From: Bacteroidales bacterium UBA1223
GTDB lineage: Bacteria; Bacteroidota; Bacteroidia; Bacteroidales; P3
DNA: 31,206 nt
NCBI GenBank assembly: GCA_002309155.1
Contig: DBXB01000024.1
Location: forward strand, 1-31,206
Direction: 5' to 3'
Part shown: in pieces, positions 6,544 through 14,117 of the stretch
Position numbering within the stretch: the first letter of the stretch is position 1
Layout: every line of letters begins with the position of its first letter
Made by a program: the position numbers and the translations under genes
The notes under the pieces: model-generated
Told to the model about the DNA's origin: nothing
Seen by the model: only the letters and a program-made list of their open reading frames with translations
Databases searched by the model: none

Positions 6544-7095
6544 TCATTTCTTCAGATAATGTTTTCCCAATTTGCGGTTCAAATCCTTCTTCAATAGTTC
6601 CAAGGCTTTATAGTAATGCGACTTAGTGGTCGACTGTGGCTCCTCCAACATTTTTGACGCCTCAACAAAGGTATACCCTTCAATGGCTATCATGTTCACT
6701 ATCATTCTCTGGCCATCAGTGAGCTTTCGCAGTGCCGAAGTCAACGCGTCGCGTATGTCTATCTGGTGTTCAATCGAACGATTCTCACTGATGTCATCAT
6801 CGGGGTGGTCGTCATCAAGAGGAATATGACGACTGTCCCGTTTAATGAGATGGTAGGCGGTGCGGACAAACACTGTCGTCATCCACCCCTCAAACGAGCC
6901 ATCGCCACGATAACCTCTGATGTCTTTAAACACCGAGAGGAAGCCTTCTACGAGAGCCTCATTCGCAAGATAGTCATCCGGGACATAGCGTCTGCAGAGA
7001 GCATAGTAACGGGGACTGTAACGTCTGTACAGCTCTTCCTGCATGGCGGCGTCACCATTTCTGCAGCCTTCTATGACACTTTCTAAACTTATCAT
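6544..7095 (-). CDS. ECF-type RNA polymerase sigma factor
   Basis: 183 residues from the ATG at 7095 (MISLESVIEGC). A TTG two codons earlier would give 185, but the ATG fits ECF N-termini better. Region 2 includes AMQEELYRRYSPRYYALCRRY and ends FEGWMTTVFVRTAYHLIKR, the core-binding and -10 recognition part. Region 4 near 120-175 is LRKLTDGQRMIVNMIAIEGY, then a helix-turn-helix TFVEASKMLEEPQSTTKSHYYKA. It would direct RNA polymerase to a small regulon, probably including its own operon with the CHU_C membrane protein 12 bases downstream and the fRMsr-MsrA fusion. The M1-like peptidase gene ends 48 bases upstream and could be cotranscribed. The signal is unknown, though oxidative damage is a reasonable guess from the Msr gene. 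Confidence 0.92.
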   Translation of the reverse strand: MISLESVIEGCRNGDAAMQEELYRRYSPRYYALCRRYVPDDYLANEALVEGFLSVFKDIRGYRGDGSFEGWMTTVFVRTAYHLIKRDSRHIPLDDDHPDDDISENRSIEHQIDIRDALTSALRKLTDGQRMIVNMIAIEGYTFVEASKMLEEPQSTTKSHYYKALELLKKDLNRKLGKHYLKK

Positions 7096-7143
7096 TGGCA
7101 ATTTTAGTGATTTTATCTTGCCAGAAAAGTTTACTAAAAAGTG

Positions 7144-9471
7144 TTAAAAATTCATAATTTGGAATTTGATCGAGACAGCCTCTTTGGTTGTCGAACGACG
7201 CACAGTCATCAGATAATTACCCGTCGGCAGGTCCAAGGTGAGGCTTCTGCCACTGACAGTCTTGATGTTCTGACACACAATCCGTCCACTATTATCGCAT
7301 ATATCGAGCGTAAGCTGTTCGCCTTCGTTGTCGGTCACCAGAGTCACACAACCTGACGACGGGTTAGGATACAGACGCACCGATGTCTTGCGGTCGTTGT
7401 CCACAGCTACCACGCCGACATAGTTGGTGTCGACCATGGCAAGAGTGTATTCACCTGCATGGAGATTGTTGACCACGAAATAGCCTGAGGTGGAGTTGCC
7501 CACAACCTTCTTCGACACCACAGTCCAGTCTTTCCCTGCCCCCTCCCTATAGAGAAGACGCACCCGTGAGAAATCCGAGGCATTGGAAATCAGATTGTCG
7601 TCGAGCGATGACGCTTCTCCCAACCTGGAGTAATAAAAATTACCTGCCAGCTTGGTACTCTCGCGGATATCGCCACTGACAGTCCAGAAGCGGTCTGCCA
7701 TCTTGATATACTGGGGACTGAGGGAGGTGTCGGGATTAGACCAATGGTGCCGTACATGAAGCCACAGGCTGTCGGCAGTGCCCATGGTGCGCACATTGGT
7801 GTAGAACAAAGCGTCGTCGAACTGATGCTCTCCTGTCGTCTTGATAGTCATCTGTTGACCTACGGAAGCCTTGGAGATATCGTCGGCAAGGTCGACGATG
7901 GCGAACAGTGGCGTGAAGGGCAGTCTGAGGGAGAATACACCATACTGACCGTCGAAAGTAACAGTCTTTTTCGCTTGTTTCAGCGACGAAGAGAAGAAAG
8001 TCACATCCACCTTGTTGCCGTTGGCGTAGGTCGTGGTGCCATAGGTCTTCTGATGTATATAGAGCTTGGTGTAAGCTCCCTCCGATTTCATAGAGTCAAT
8101 CACATAATCCACAAAACCGGCATTGAAGACATGGAAGTCAAAGAAATCCGTGAGGTCCACGCCACTGTAGAGCGAGAGACTGTCACGCAGCCGCCAGCTG
8201 TCGACATTTTGGAACGCCAGACGACTGAAAAGAGTCCTCATCGACGCGTAAAACAGTGAGTCGCCCAGATAGCCTCTCAGCGAATGCCACACCGCAGCAC
8301 CTTTGTCATAGACCGTCGAGCCGTAAGTATTCTGATGGGTGGGGCCATAGACGGGAATGAAACCGCCATCGGTAAGATGCGTTCTGAGCAGCACATCTTT
8401 CAGATTCTTATTAGCAAACGACCTGTAGTACAGCGGATCGCTGTCGGCATGTAATGCCTGTATCGCCACCTCCTCACAGAACGAGGCTCCGCCCTCATTA
8501 ATCCACATATCCTCACTTGCGGCACAGGTCAGGAGGTTGCCAAACCAGGAATGGGCGAATTCGTGACACATCGTCGAAAAGCAATCCTCGCCACCCGAAG
8601 CCATGCAATTAGTGGTGAAGGCTATGTTACCGCAATGCTCCATAGAGCCCTTGGGAGTGGACACATATCCTACCTTTTCCCACACATAGGGACCGAAGCA
8701 GCGTTCATACATGGGGATAACCTTACGCAGTTTGTCGAAAGTGTTCCACACATTGACACTGTCATGGCCAAGAAAGCCAAGAATTGCGGGATAGGTTCCG
8801 TACTCACTCGTATATTCTCGTTCTATGATATGGAAAGGAGCCACCGCCACACCCACAAGATAGGTCGGTGCCGGCGGATTCATCGTCCAGTACCATGTAC
8901 TGCTGCTGTCGCTGTGATACACCACACTGTCTCTCATGCCACTGCAGATGGCTTTCCATCCAGGCTTGGCGGTAATGGCGAAATGATACGACGCCTTGTC
9001 GTGGAAATTATCACGGCAAGGGAACATCGCCTTTCCAACATTATGAGGATATTCATATATGGCAATACCCAAATTGTAATAAATATTGTCATCGAAATAG
9101 AATCCGCCCCAACCCTGTGACGCGATATACTGGCTCTTGCGGTAGTATACCGTGACGGTTATTGTGTCGCCGGCATTGCCGGTGAATGGCACATTGATAC
9201 GGCGGTCCGCCATGCTGTAACGGAACGGACTCGTGACTCCGTCGACCTTTACCGAGTCGACATCGGCGGGACAGAGTTCCAGGGCAATGCTGTCGACAGG
9301 TGTCAGCACACAAAGTCGTACAGCCGCCGAGCCTTCGATACGATTGAAACTCCTGTTTCCGATATCAAGAGTCAGATTATAGTCCAACACATCCACGCTG
9401 TCTTGCTGGGCACGGAGGGAAACAACCATGGAACAAAACAGCAACAACAAACACAGATACCTATATTTCAT
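7144..9471 (-). CDS. M1-family metallopeptidase with T9SS C-terminal sorting domain
   Basis: 775 residues. A signal peptide spans about 1-21 (ending SLRA). The N-terminal beta domain precedes a gluzincin core: exopeptidase-like motif SMEHCGNIAF near 276-285 in place of the usual GAMEN, zinc site HEFAHSW with His303, Glu304 and His307, and the third ligand Glu326 in WINEGG. The last ~75 residues are a Por-type T9SS tail: RLYPNPSSGCVTL, then LDICDNSGRIV and DLPTGNYLMTV. The protein should therefore cross the outer membrane by the type IX system, whose translocon SprA is encoded in this window, and act on peptides at the surface or outside. A good TAnnTTTG promoter box lies upstream at 9509-9516. 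Substrate preference is not predictable, since the altered GAMEN motif may change it. Confidence 0.93.
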   Translation of the reverse strand: MKYRYLCLLLLFCSMVVSLRAQQDSVDVLDYNLTLDIGNRSFNRIEGSAAVRLCVLTPVDSIALELCPADVDSVKVDGVTSPFRYSMADRRINVPFTGNAGDTITVTVYYRKSQYIASQGWGGFYFDDNIYYNLGIAIYEYPHNVGKAMFPCRDNFHDKASYHFAITAKPGWKAICSGMRDSVVYHSDSSSTWYWTMNPPAPTYLVGVAVAPFHIIEREYTSEYGTYPAILGFLGHDSVNVWNTFDKLRKVIPMYERCFGPYVWEKVGYVSTPKGSMEHCGNIAFTTNCMASGGEDCFSTMCHEFAHSWFGNLLTCAASEDMWINEGGASFCEEVAIQALHADSDPLYYRSFANKNLKDVLLRTHLTDGGFIPVYGPTHQNTYGSTVYDKGAAVWHSLRGYLGDSLFYASMRTLFSRLAFQNVDSWRLRDSLSLYSGVDLTDFFDFHVFNAGFVDYVIDSMKSEGAYTKLYIHQKTYGTTTYANGNKVDVTFFSSSLKQAKKTVTFDGQYGVFSLRLPFTPLFAIVDLADDISKASVGQQMTIKTTGEHQFDDALFYTNVRTMGTADSLWLHVRHHWSNPDTSLSPQYIKMADRFWTVSGDIRESTKLAGNFYYSRLGEASSLDDNLISNASDFSRVRLLYREGAGKDWTVVSKKVVGNSTSGYFVVNNLHAGEYTLAMVDTNYVGVVAVDNDRKTSVRLYPNPSSGCVTLVTDNEGEQLTLDICDNSGRIVCQNIKTVSGRSLTLDLPTGNYLMTVRRSTTKEAVSIKFQIMNF

Positions 9472-9508
9472 AATGTTACAATAATTAGCAATAATTCATA
9501 AACCATAG

Positions 9509-9516
9509 CAAATATA
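9509..9516 (-). promoter_or_regulatory. -7 promoter box for the M1-like peptidase gene
   Basis: On the minus strand this reads TATATTTG, an exact match to TAnnTTTG, 37 bases before the ATG. The expected -33 TTTG is weak (GTTTC). The predicted transcript would have a leader of about 30 bases. Confidence 0.65.
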
Positions 9517-9540
9517 GGCAAAAAAATAGAAACCGTATGA

Positions 9541-9861
9541 CTATTTCTTATTTCCGTTCTTGGACTTAGCTTTCAGTTCGGTGTCGCTGACCACCTTGGT
9601 GTCGTAACCAATCTTCTTCATCGCCTTTCTAAGTCCCTCGACATTGTTTTTCGACGGGTTGTAGGTAATGGCTACTTCCTGACGTTCCAGACTGGTCTCA
9701 ATCTTTGTGACACCTTTCTCAAAACGCATATTACTTTTTATCTTGTTCTCACACGACTCACAGTGCATCTCGGGAGTCGGAGTGACTATCAATACACGGA
9801 GGTTCGATCCTCCAACGCCCAGCAACAGGGCAACGAGTGTGATTAATAACTTGGATTTCAT
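9541..9861 (-). CDS. Exported heavy-metal-associated (HMA) domain protein
   Basis: 106 residues. A hydrophobic N-terminus (KLLITLVALLLGVGG) acts as signal peptide or anchor, so the protein is probably periplasmic. It is followed by a single HMA ferredoxin-like domain with metal-binding motif MHCESC (Met32, Cys34, Cys37). The rest of the domain is present (GVTKIETSLERQEVAITYNP, then LRKAMKKIGYDTKVV), and the tail is Lys-rich. HMA domains carry Cu(I) or other soft metals. It follows a TonB-dependent receptor gene on the same strand, separated by a phased 9-bp array, and probably acts in the same metal pathway as that receptor and the CC/PP protein. The identity of the metal is inferred, with copper the leading candidate. 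Confidence 0.88.
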   Translation of the reverse strand: MKSKLLITLVALLLGVGGSNLRVLIVTPTPEMHCESCENKIKSNMRFEKGVTKIETSLERQEVAITYNPSKNNVEGLRKAMKKIGYDTKVVSDTELKAKSKNGNKK

Positions 9862-9868
9862 GATTGAT

Positions 9869-9958
9869 ATAAAGGTTAAAGTTTACAGTTTAAAGGTTAA
9901 AGAGGTTTTCTAGAGGTTCTAGATTTTCTAGAGATTCTAGAACTTCTAGTTTCTCTAG
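9869..9958 (-). repeat. 9-bp phased array between the TonB receptor and HMA genes
   Basis: Read on the minus strand, six units begin CTAGA at 9-base steps (9958, 9949, 9940, 9931, 9922, 9913). They are followed in register by CTCTTTAAC, CTTTAAACT, GTAAACTTT and AACCTTTAT. The ATG of the HMA gene is at 9861. The order, TCTAGA-type block then CTTTAAAC-type block then start codon, is the same as before clpP and the symporter, although this copy is on the opposite strand. Confidence 0.9.
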
Positions 9959-9976
9959 AGGGTATAGAGGCCCCGC

Positions 9977-11956
9977 TCAGAATTTCATCCTTATTCCTGC
10001 GTATGCCATGATGCCGTGGACTGGTCCCCAAATCATCGTGGGCTCAAAATCCGACGACCAGGGATTGCCGGCATTGATTATCGGATTGGGCTGACGGTAG
10101 TTTGTGAGATTCTCGCCTCCACAATAGATCGAGAAGTGACGGAATTCCCTTGTCACCTGCGCACTCAGCTGTGGGTAGGCCGGAAATTCCTCATCCCACG
10201 ACGGGGTTCCATCCGCAAGGAGATAGGGTTTTGGCATCCTTCCGCCACCATTGAGAGCCAGTGTGACATCAAACTGCCACAATTCCATCATCGGTTTCCA
10301 GTTCAGTGTAACCAGGCATTTATAGCGGGAGGTCAAGGGCTTCTCGAGCAATTCGCCACCATAAGTGCATCTCACATAGTTGTAGCGAAATGCAGAGAGG
10401 ATGTTGAACGACTCCGACAGGTCGCATGATATATCGACCTGAGCGGTATGGGAGAACGACTGACCGTTGAGGTCGTCGATAATGATGGCAGTAGGGTCAC
10501 TGTCATAGTCCACCACGGCTTGATGCAGGAAGTCGGTATAGTAATAGTCGGCATTGATTCTTATTTTTTTCTTGCCGGCATGGAGGTTCATATTCAACGA
10601 AACGCCACTGTTCCACGCCTCCTCTTGGGGAATGACAGCTGGTGTCATGAGGGTACGTCCCGAAGCCAGCAAATAATGGTTCTCCGCCAACGGCAATGGC
10701 GTCCTGTAGCCCTTGCCTGAGGAGACACGCATAGTGACGTGGTCATTCATAGTCCACTTCAGATGCAGACGGGGTGTATAGTAAAGTCGCCGGTACAAAC
10801 TGCTGTAATCGGCTCTGATTCCTGCCATGGCGGTAAACTTATATGATGGCATATAAGTGTATTGGGCGTAGCATCCGGGGACTGCCTCACTTATCGGCGA
10901 CGACACAGTACTTGTCACCAATAAGGTCTGGTCAACGTTGTCGCCAGTGAAACTGACACCTGTCGAAAGACTGTGGTCCTCGTTGAAGTCATGCTCCAGA
11001 ATAACACGGGTGTTGAGATTCAGATGACGGTTGTCATAGAGCTTGTTCCCGAACGTCCCGTCAAGAGAATATCTGTAACCGTTGGCCAACAGAGCGATAT
11101 TGGTGTTATGACTCTTGTCCAACAGAAAGGCGTGCTTCATATACGCCTCCACTCGCGACACATCAAGAAGCACCTGATAGGGATTGGCGACGGATGCCAT
11201 CTGTCCCCCTTCTCTCCTCTCCTGCAGATAGCCAGCGCCGGCATGCATAATATACTTGTTGCCAGCATACTTCCACCTGTTCTGGATATTGAGTTGGGTC
11301 ACCGCCGGAGAGTCGTGCCACATATCGCCGTCATCGTCATGATGACCGAAATCATGTTCAAAATGGGCAAGGACTATGGTGCTCAGTTTCTTGCCCAGAT
11401 GTCGGTTGGCGGCGGCGTTGACCTCGGTCTTAAGCCTACTGTCACCATAGATATTAAACTGCGTCGTGGTGTCGTCTTCGGGCTTCAGGTACTCGACATT
11501 TATCTGACCCGTGATACTTTGGGGACCGTGCTTGACACTCGACGCCCCTTTGCTCACCGATATGCTCTTCATCCACGACCCCGGCACATAGCCAAGGGAA
11601 TAGAGCATCGAAGCGCCCTGCTGAACAGGCATACCCTCGTTGAGCATCTGCACATACTGGCCACTGAGACCAAGGAGTTTAATCTGCTTCGCACCTACTG
11701 CGGCATCGTTATAGTTAACATCCACCGAGGCGTTGTTCACAAAGCTCTCGCCAAGGTTGCAACAGGCCGCCCTGAAAAGCTCATCCTGCCCCATATTCAC
11801 ACCGTTCTCCGCTCCTCCCATACGGGTAAGTCCGGCGGCACGATGCGACTTGACCTTCACCGAGCCCAAAGTCCTCGACTTCACAGTGTCTTGTTGTTGT
11901 GCCACAGCAACAGCACAACATAAAAATAAATAAAATGATATGATTAATCGTTTCAT
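9977..11956 (-). CDS. TonB-dependent outer-membrane receptor, probably for a metal ligand
   Basis: 659 residues from ATG 11956. The open frame extends 23 codons further, but MKRLIISFYLFLCCAVAVAQQ is a proper signal peptide, so this start is chosen. The plug domain follows directly (LGSVKVKSHRAAGLTRMGG to GQINVEYLKPED), with no CarboxypepD-like N-terminal extension. A 22-strand-type barrel then runs to a C-terminal Phe (AYAGIRMKF). Motifs typical of the plug are GLSGQYVQMLNEGMPV and ISVSKGASSVKHG. It imports a bound substrate across the outer membrane using TonB energy. With a CC/PP protein upstream and an HMA protein downstream on the same strand, the substrate is probably a metal complex. 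There is no visible terminator after the stop, and a TCTAGA-type array begins 18 bases further on. Confidence 0.93.
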   Translation of the reverse strand: MKRLIISFYLFLCCAVAVAQQQDTVKSRTLGSVKVKSHRAAGLTRMGGAENGVNMGQDELFRAACCNLGESFVNNASVDVNYNDAAVGAKQIKLLGLSGQYVQMLNEGMPVQQGASMLYSLGYVPGSWMKSISVSKGASSVKHGPQSITGQINVEYLKPEDDTTTQFNIYGDSRLKTEVNAAANRHLGKKLSTIVLAHFEHDFGHHDDDGDMWHDSPAVTQLNIQNRWKYAGNKYIMHAGAGYLQERREGGQMASVANPYQVLLDVSRVEAYMKHAFLLDKSHNTNIALLANGYRYSLDGTFGNKLYDNRHLNLNTRVILEHDFNEDHSLSTGVSFTGDNVDQTLLVTSTVSSPISEAVPGCYAQYTYMPSYKFTAMAGIRADYSSLYRRLYYTPRLHLKWTMNDHVTMRVSSGKGYRTPLPLAENHYLLASGRTLMTPAVIPQEEAWNSGVSLNMNLHAGKKKIRINADYYYTDFLHQAVVDYDSDPTAIIIDDLNGQSFSHTAQVDISCDLSESFNILSAFRYNYVRCTYGGELLEKPLTSRYKCLVTLNWKPMMELWQFDVTLALNGGGRMPKPYLLADGTPSWDEEFPAYPQLSAQVTREFRHFSIYCGGENLTNYRQPNPIINAGNPWSSDFEPTMIWGPVHGIMAYAGIRMKF

Positions 11957-11974
11957 GTCTGATTGAAAAAACTG

Positions 11975-11992
11975 ATTTGTATAGAAACAAAT
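11975..11992. promoter_or_regulatory. Possible operator before the TonB receptor gene
   Basis: Perfect 6-bp inverted repeat ATTTGT, spacer ATAGAA, ACAAAT, centred 27 bases upstream of the receptor ATG. The size fits a dimeric regulator site. Such short AT-rich dyads also arise by chance, so support is weak. Confidence 0.25.
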
Positions 11993-12056
11993 GGAACAAA
12001 CCACACAGAAAAGTCTAAAAGACAATTCTGTATGCGTCAGCTTCTTTCAATCAATA

Positions 12057-12416
12057 TCAGACTCGCAAAACCATTGTACCTACAGGTGCTGTAGGCGGCT
12101 GCCCCGATAACAATACGGGTAATAACTCTTGTATTCTGAATCCGTCCGAAAGCATTGCCACCTGTAACTCCGGCAACATCATTGGCTCGGGGACGGGAAT
12201 GTCGATATCAACGCTTTGTTGCATCTCGCTTGCCGAGAAAGGAACCACCTCGACAGTCATACAACCGCTTTCCTCAGGACAGCAGCCACGCTCCAAGGGT
12301 AGAACTATGGATGTTCTTCCCGAACAAGCGCACTTGACAAGGCTGACACCTCCGCCACCAAAAGCCAAGATTATCAGCATGGTAAACGCAACTATTATAT
12401 GGGAAAACATCTTCAT
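12057..12416 (-). CDS. Small exported CC/PP protein of a metal-receptor locus
   Basis: 119 residues from ATG 12416 (MKMFSHIIVAF). The frame opens four codons earlier, and ATG 12410 is also possible. An N-terminal hydrophobic stretch of about 20 residues indicates export. Beyond it are a CAC motif, a GCCPEES pair, another Cys, and a C-terminal PPTAPVG, a layout like the small HYC_CC_PP proteins that sit beside TonB-dependent receptors in Bacteroidota. That link rests on the pattern of Cys, CC and PP residues from memory, not a search. A metal-binding or accessory role for the receptor is likely. A TACTTTTG box at 12426-12433 lies so near that the transcript would be almost leaderless. The receptor ATG is 100 bases downstream. 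Confidence 0.72.
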   Translation of the reverse strand: MKMFSHIIVAFTMLIILAFGGGGVSLVKCACSGRTSIVLPLERGCCPEESGCMTVEVVPFSASEMQQSVDIDIPVPEPMMLPELQVAMLSDGFRIQELLPVLLSGQPPTAPVGTMVLRV

Positions 12417-12425
12417 TTCAGAATG

Positions 12426-12433
12426 CAAAAGTA
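12426..12433 (-). promoter_or_regulatory. -7 promoter box for the CC/PP and TonB receptor genes
   Basis: Minus-strand TACTTTTG matches TAnnTTTG. It lies only 9 bases before the ATG at 12416, so transcription would start within a few bases of the start codon, which may favour the later ATG at 12410. The TTTTAAA-rich repeats on this side lie upstream of the box, unlike the leader arrays elsewhere. Confidence 0.5.
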
Positions 12434-12511
12434 AAGAAAAAAGTTTAATTAGGGTTGAAAAGGGATTAAAGAGTTGAAAAGGTTAAGAGTTTAAAAGTTT
12501 AAAAGTTTTTC
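12434..12511 (-). repeat. Degenerate CTTTTAAA-type repeats upstream of the CC/PP gene
   Basis: On the minus strand: ACTTTTAA, ACTTTTAA, ACTCTTAA, CCTTTTCAA, CTCTTTAAT, CCCTTTTCAA and similar. The spacing varies from 8 to 10 bases, so register is less strict than in the other arrays. It fills the minus-strand half of the divergent 12417-12701 interval. Confidence 0.55.
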
Positions 12512-12519
12512 GTTATTAC

Positions 12520-12591
12520 GACTTATCACCTTCACACCTTCACACCTTCACATCTTCACATCTTATCAACATATCAACATATCAACATATC
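12520..12591 (+). repeat. 8-bp phased array in the divergent interval before 12702
   Basis: Nine units in strict 8-base register: GACTTATC, ACCTTCAC (three times), ATCTTCAC, ATCTTATC, AACATATC (three times). The motif changes step by step while the period stays fixed. It ends 110 bases before the ATG at 12702. The same CATATCAAC string recurs before the symporter at 27150-27166. Confidence 0.85.
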
Positions 12592-12660
12592 AACAACATT
12601 CCTCCCCCTTTAACTTCATTTAACTTATTTTTTTACTATCTCTTAGCAATAATACCTTAC

Positions 12661-12673
12661 GTTGTACGTTATA
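12661..12673 (+). promoter_or_regulatory. 13-base string shared with the lipid kinase upstream region
   Basis: GTTGTACGTTATA ends 28 bases before the ATG at 12702. The identical string lies on the minus strand at 1107-1119 before the lipid kinase. Here it follows TACCTTAC, a partial TAnnTTTG match at 12654-12661. Confidence 0.3.
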
Positions 12674-12701
12674 GCAACAAAACCTTTAATCAATTTTTAC
12701 A

Positions 12702-13634
12702 ATGAAACGAATTCTATTCTTTGCCGCAACATTGGCATTTGTGTGGAGCTTCACCTCCTGCTCCGATAAAGAGGGTGATTTCAGCCCCAAGGAGAAAATT
12801 TCAAAAATTTACACCTCCAGCATGTATTCTTCCTGGTACCAGGATTCTGACGGCGAGATGATAACCTACGGCGACACCATGGACAGAGTCCTTTCCGAAA
12901 GTTGGACATGGGACGGCAAACAGCTGAGTTCAATCACTCGCTACAACTACTTCGACAACAATCAGTACTCCGAAGTCGTAACGTTCACCTACGACGGCAA
13001 GCAGATCAGCCGCATCGATGAAGAAGGCATGTACTCCCTCATCACCTACAATGGAAAGAAACTCGACAAAATAGAGATCTACGATGCTCTCGGCACCTTG
13101 GAAGAGACTTACACGTTCACCTACGACGGCAAGAAGATCAGCTCCATCGCCACGACAAGCACCTACAACAAAATGGACAAGAAAGCCCCCTCTTTCTTGA
13201 GCACCCTGATAGCCCGCGAGATATTCCCCGAGCCCAAGAGCATTCAACGTTGCATAGCGGAAGTGCGTAAATCCGGTGCCAAGGAGACTGTCACCGCCAA
13301 CCTCACCTGGGACGGCGACAATATCAGTTCCATCTCTGTCGCACAAGACGGTGCCACTGCCACAATTTCCTACACCTACGACAACAAGAAAAACCCCTAT
13401 CAGCACCTCCTCTACAATGTCTACGGCGGTGATGACATGAACTGCTTCAACGAGAACAACGTCACCAAATGCATCATATCCTATAGCGAAAACGGCTACA
13501 CCAGCAGTTCAGAAGAGAACTACACCTACCAGTACGACGGCAAGTGGCCCACTGAGAGAACCTGTAACGAATCATTCCAATACGAGGAGGGCGGTTATTC
13601 TAGCTCTGAGACCACCTACTTCGAATACGAATAA
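12702..13634 (+). CDS. Lipoprotein with YDGK repeats, function unknown
   Basis: 310 residues. The signal peptide ends in FTSC, with Cys20 as the likely lipidation site (SCSDKEGDF). The body contains recurrent beta-hairpin units of the form T(Y/W)DGKxISSI: WTWDGKQLSSIT (69-79), FTYDGKQISRID (95-106), ITYNGKKLDKIE, FTYDGKKISSIA (139-150), LTWDGDNISSIS (201-212) and a final YQYDGKWP near 277. The repeats resemble the YD/RHS-like strand repeats of Bacteroidota surface lipoproteins, but there is no RHS core or toxin domain. It is probably surface- or periplasm-exposed with a binding or structural role. It has its own divergent upstream region and a strong terminator, so it is a single-gene unit. 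Confidence 0.85.
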   Translation: MKRILFFAATLAFVWSFTSCSDKEGDFSPKEKISKIYTSSMYSSWYQDSDGEMITYGDTMDRVLSESWTWDGKQLSSITRYNYFDNNQYSEVVTFTYDGKQISRIDEEGMYSLITYNGKKLDKIEIYDALGTLEETYTFTYDGKKISSIATTSTYNKMDKKAPSFLSTLIAREIFPEPKSIQRCIAEVRKSGAKETVTANLTWDGDNISSISVAQDGATATISYTYDNKKNPYQHLLYNVYGGDDMNCFNENNVTKCIISYSENGYTSSSEENYTYQYDGKWPTERTCNESFQYEEGGYSSSETTYFEYE

Positions 13635-13652
13635 TCAATATATTCATAAAAC

Positions 13653-13693
13653 AAAGAAGCGGGAACCACAATGATGGTCCCCGCTTCTTTATT
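13653..13693 (+). terminator. Intrinsic terminator after the 12702 lipoprotein
   Basis: A 16-bp stem with one mismatch: AAAGAAGCGGGAACCA at 13653-13668, loop CAATGA, TGGTCCCCGCTTCTTT at 13675-13690. The T-rich arm ends CTTCTTTATT. It begins 18 bases after the stop. It can also stop transcripts from the minus strand. Confidence 0.85.
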
Positions 13694-13751
13694 AATCCGT
13701 TGATAATCTATTATTATCTCTTTCACTCTTGATGACTGAAACCTTGTATTG

Positions 13752-14024
13752 TCACATTTTTGCCAGTCTCTTTGTCTGGGTTCCGCTGTGTGTCGTTATG
13801 ACGACGGTGTAGGTGCCGGAGGCAAGGTCGCCAATATCTATCCGCGTCTCATCGCCATTGACAGCCACAGTCTTGACACATCTGCCTTTCATGTCGTAGA
13901 TGGTCACAAGTTCCATTGTTGATGTGGTTACAACAGTAAAGTGTCCTCCTGTGGGGTTTGGAAGCAGAGCGGCTTGTTCTTTTACGGCAATATGGATGTC
14001 CTTGGCAAAAGAGAATAGGATTCG
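13752..14024 (-). pseudogene. Relic of a T9SS substrate: orphan C-terminal sorting domain
   Basis: A minus-strand frame of 90 codons ends at a TGA (13752-13754) and is blocked at its 5' end by an in-frame TGA at 14025-14027, with no credible start between. Translation gives a textbook T9SS type A tail: ALLPNPTGGHFTVVTTS, then LVTIYDMKGRCVKTVAV, then IDIGDLASGTYTVVITTHSG, ending KRLAKM. The passenger domain that should precede it is missing, and upstream bases are the promoter of the YciO-like gene. This looks like the remains of a secreted protein gene cut away by deletion. With the terminator and promoter, it accounts for the 483-base interval between intact genes. Confidence 0.8.
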
Positions 14025-14087
14025 TCAATTAACAAACTAAATTTGAGGAAAAAACAGATTTCCTTATGCGTGTATCTATTTTCTTTG

Positions 14088-14095
14088 TACTTTTG
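14088..14095 (+). promoter_or_regulatory. -7 promoter box for the YciO-like / holin-like unit
   Basis: TACTTTTG followed by CATC matches TAnnTTTG, 22 bases before the ATG at 14118. The -33 region is weak. This promoter lies inside the longer open frame that begins at 14043, a further reason to prefer the later start. Confidence 0.6.
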
Positions 14096-14117
14096 CATCT
14101 TCAAAAATGGTGTCCTT

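Noticed and set aside
10973..11923. 316-codon plus-strand frame inside the TonB receptor gene
   Set aside because: Antisense shadow with no recognisable protein features. The minus-strand receptor is well supported.
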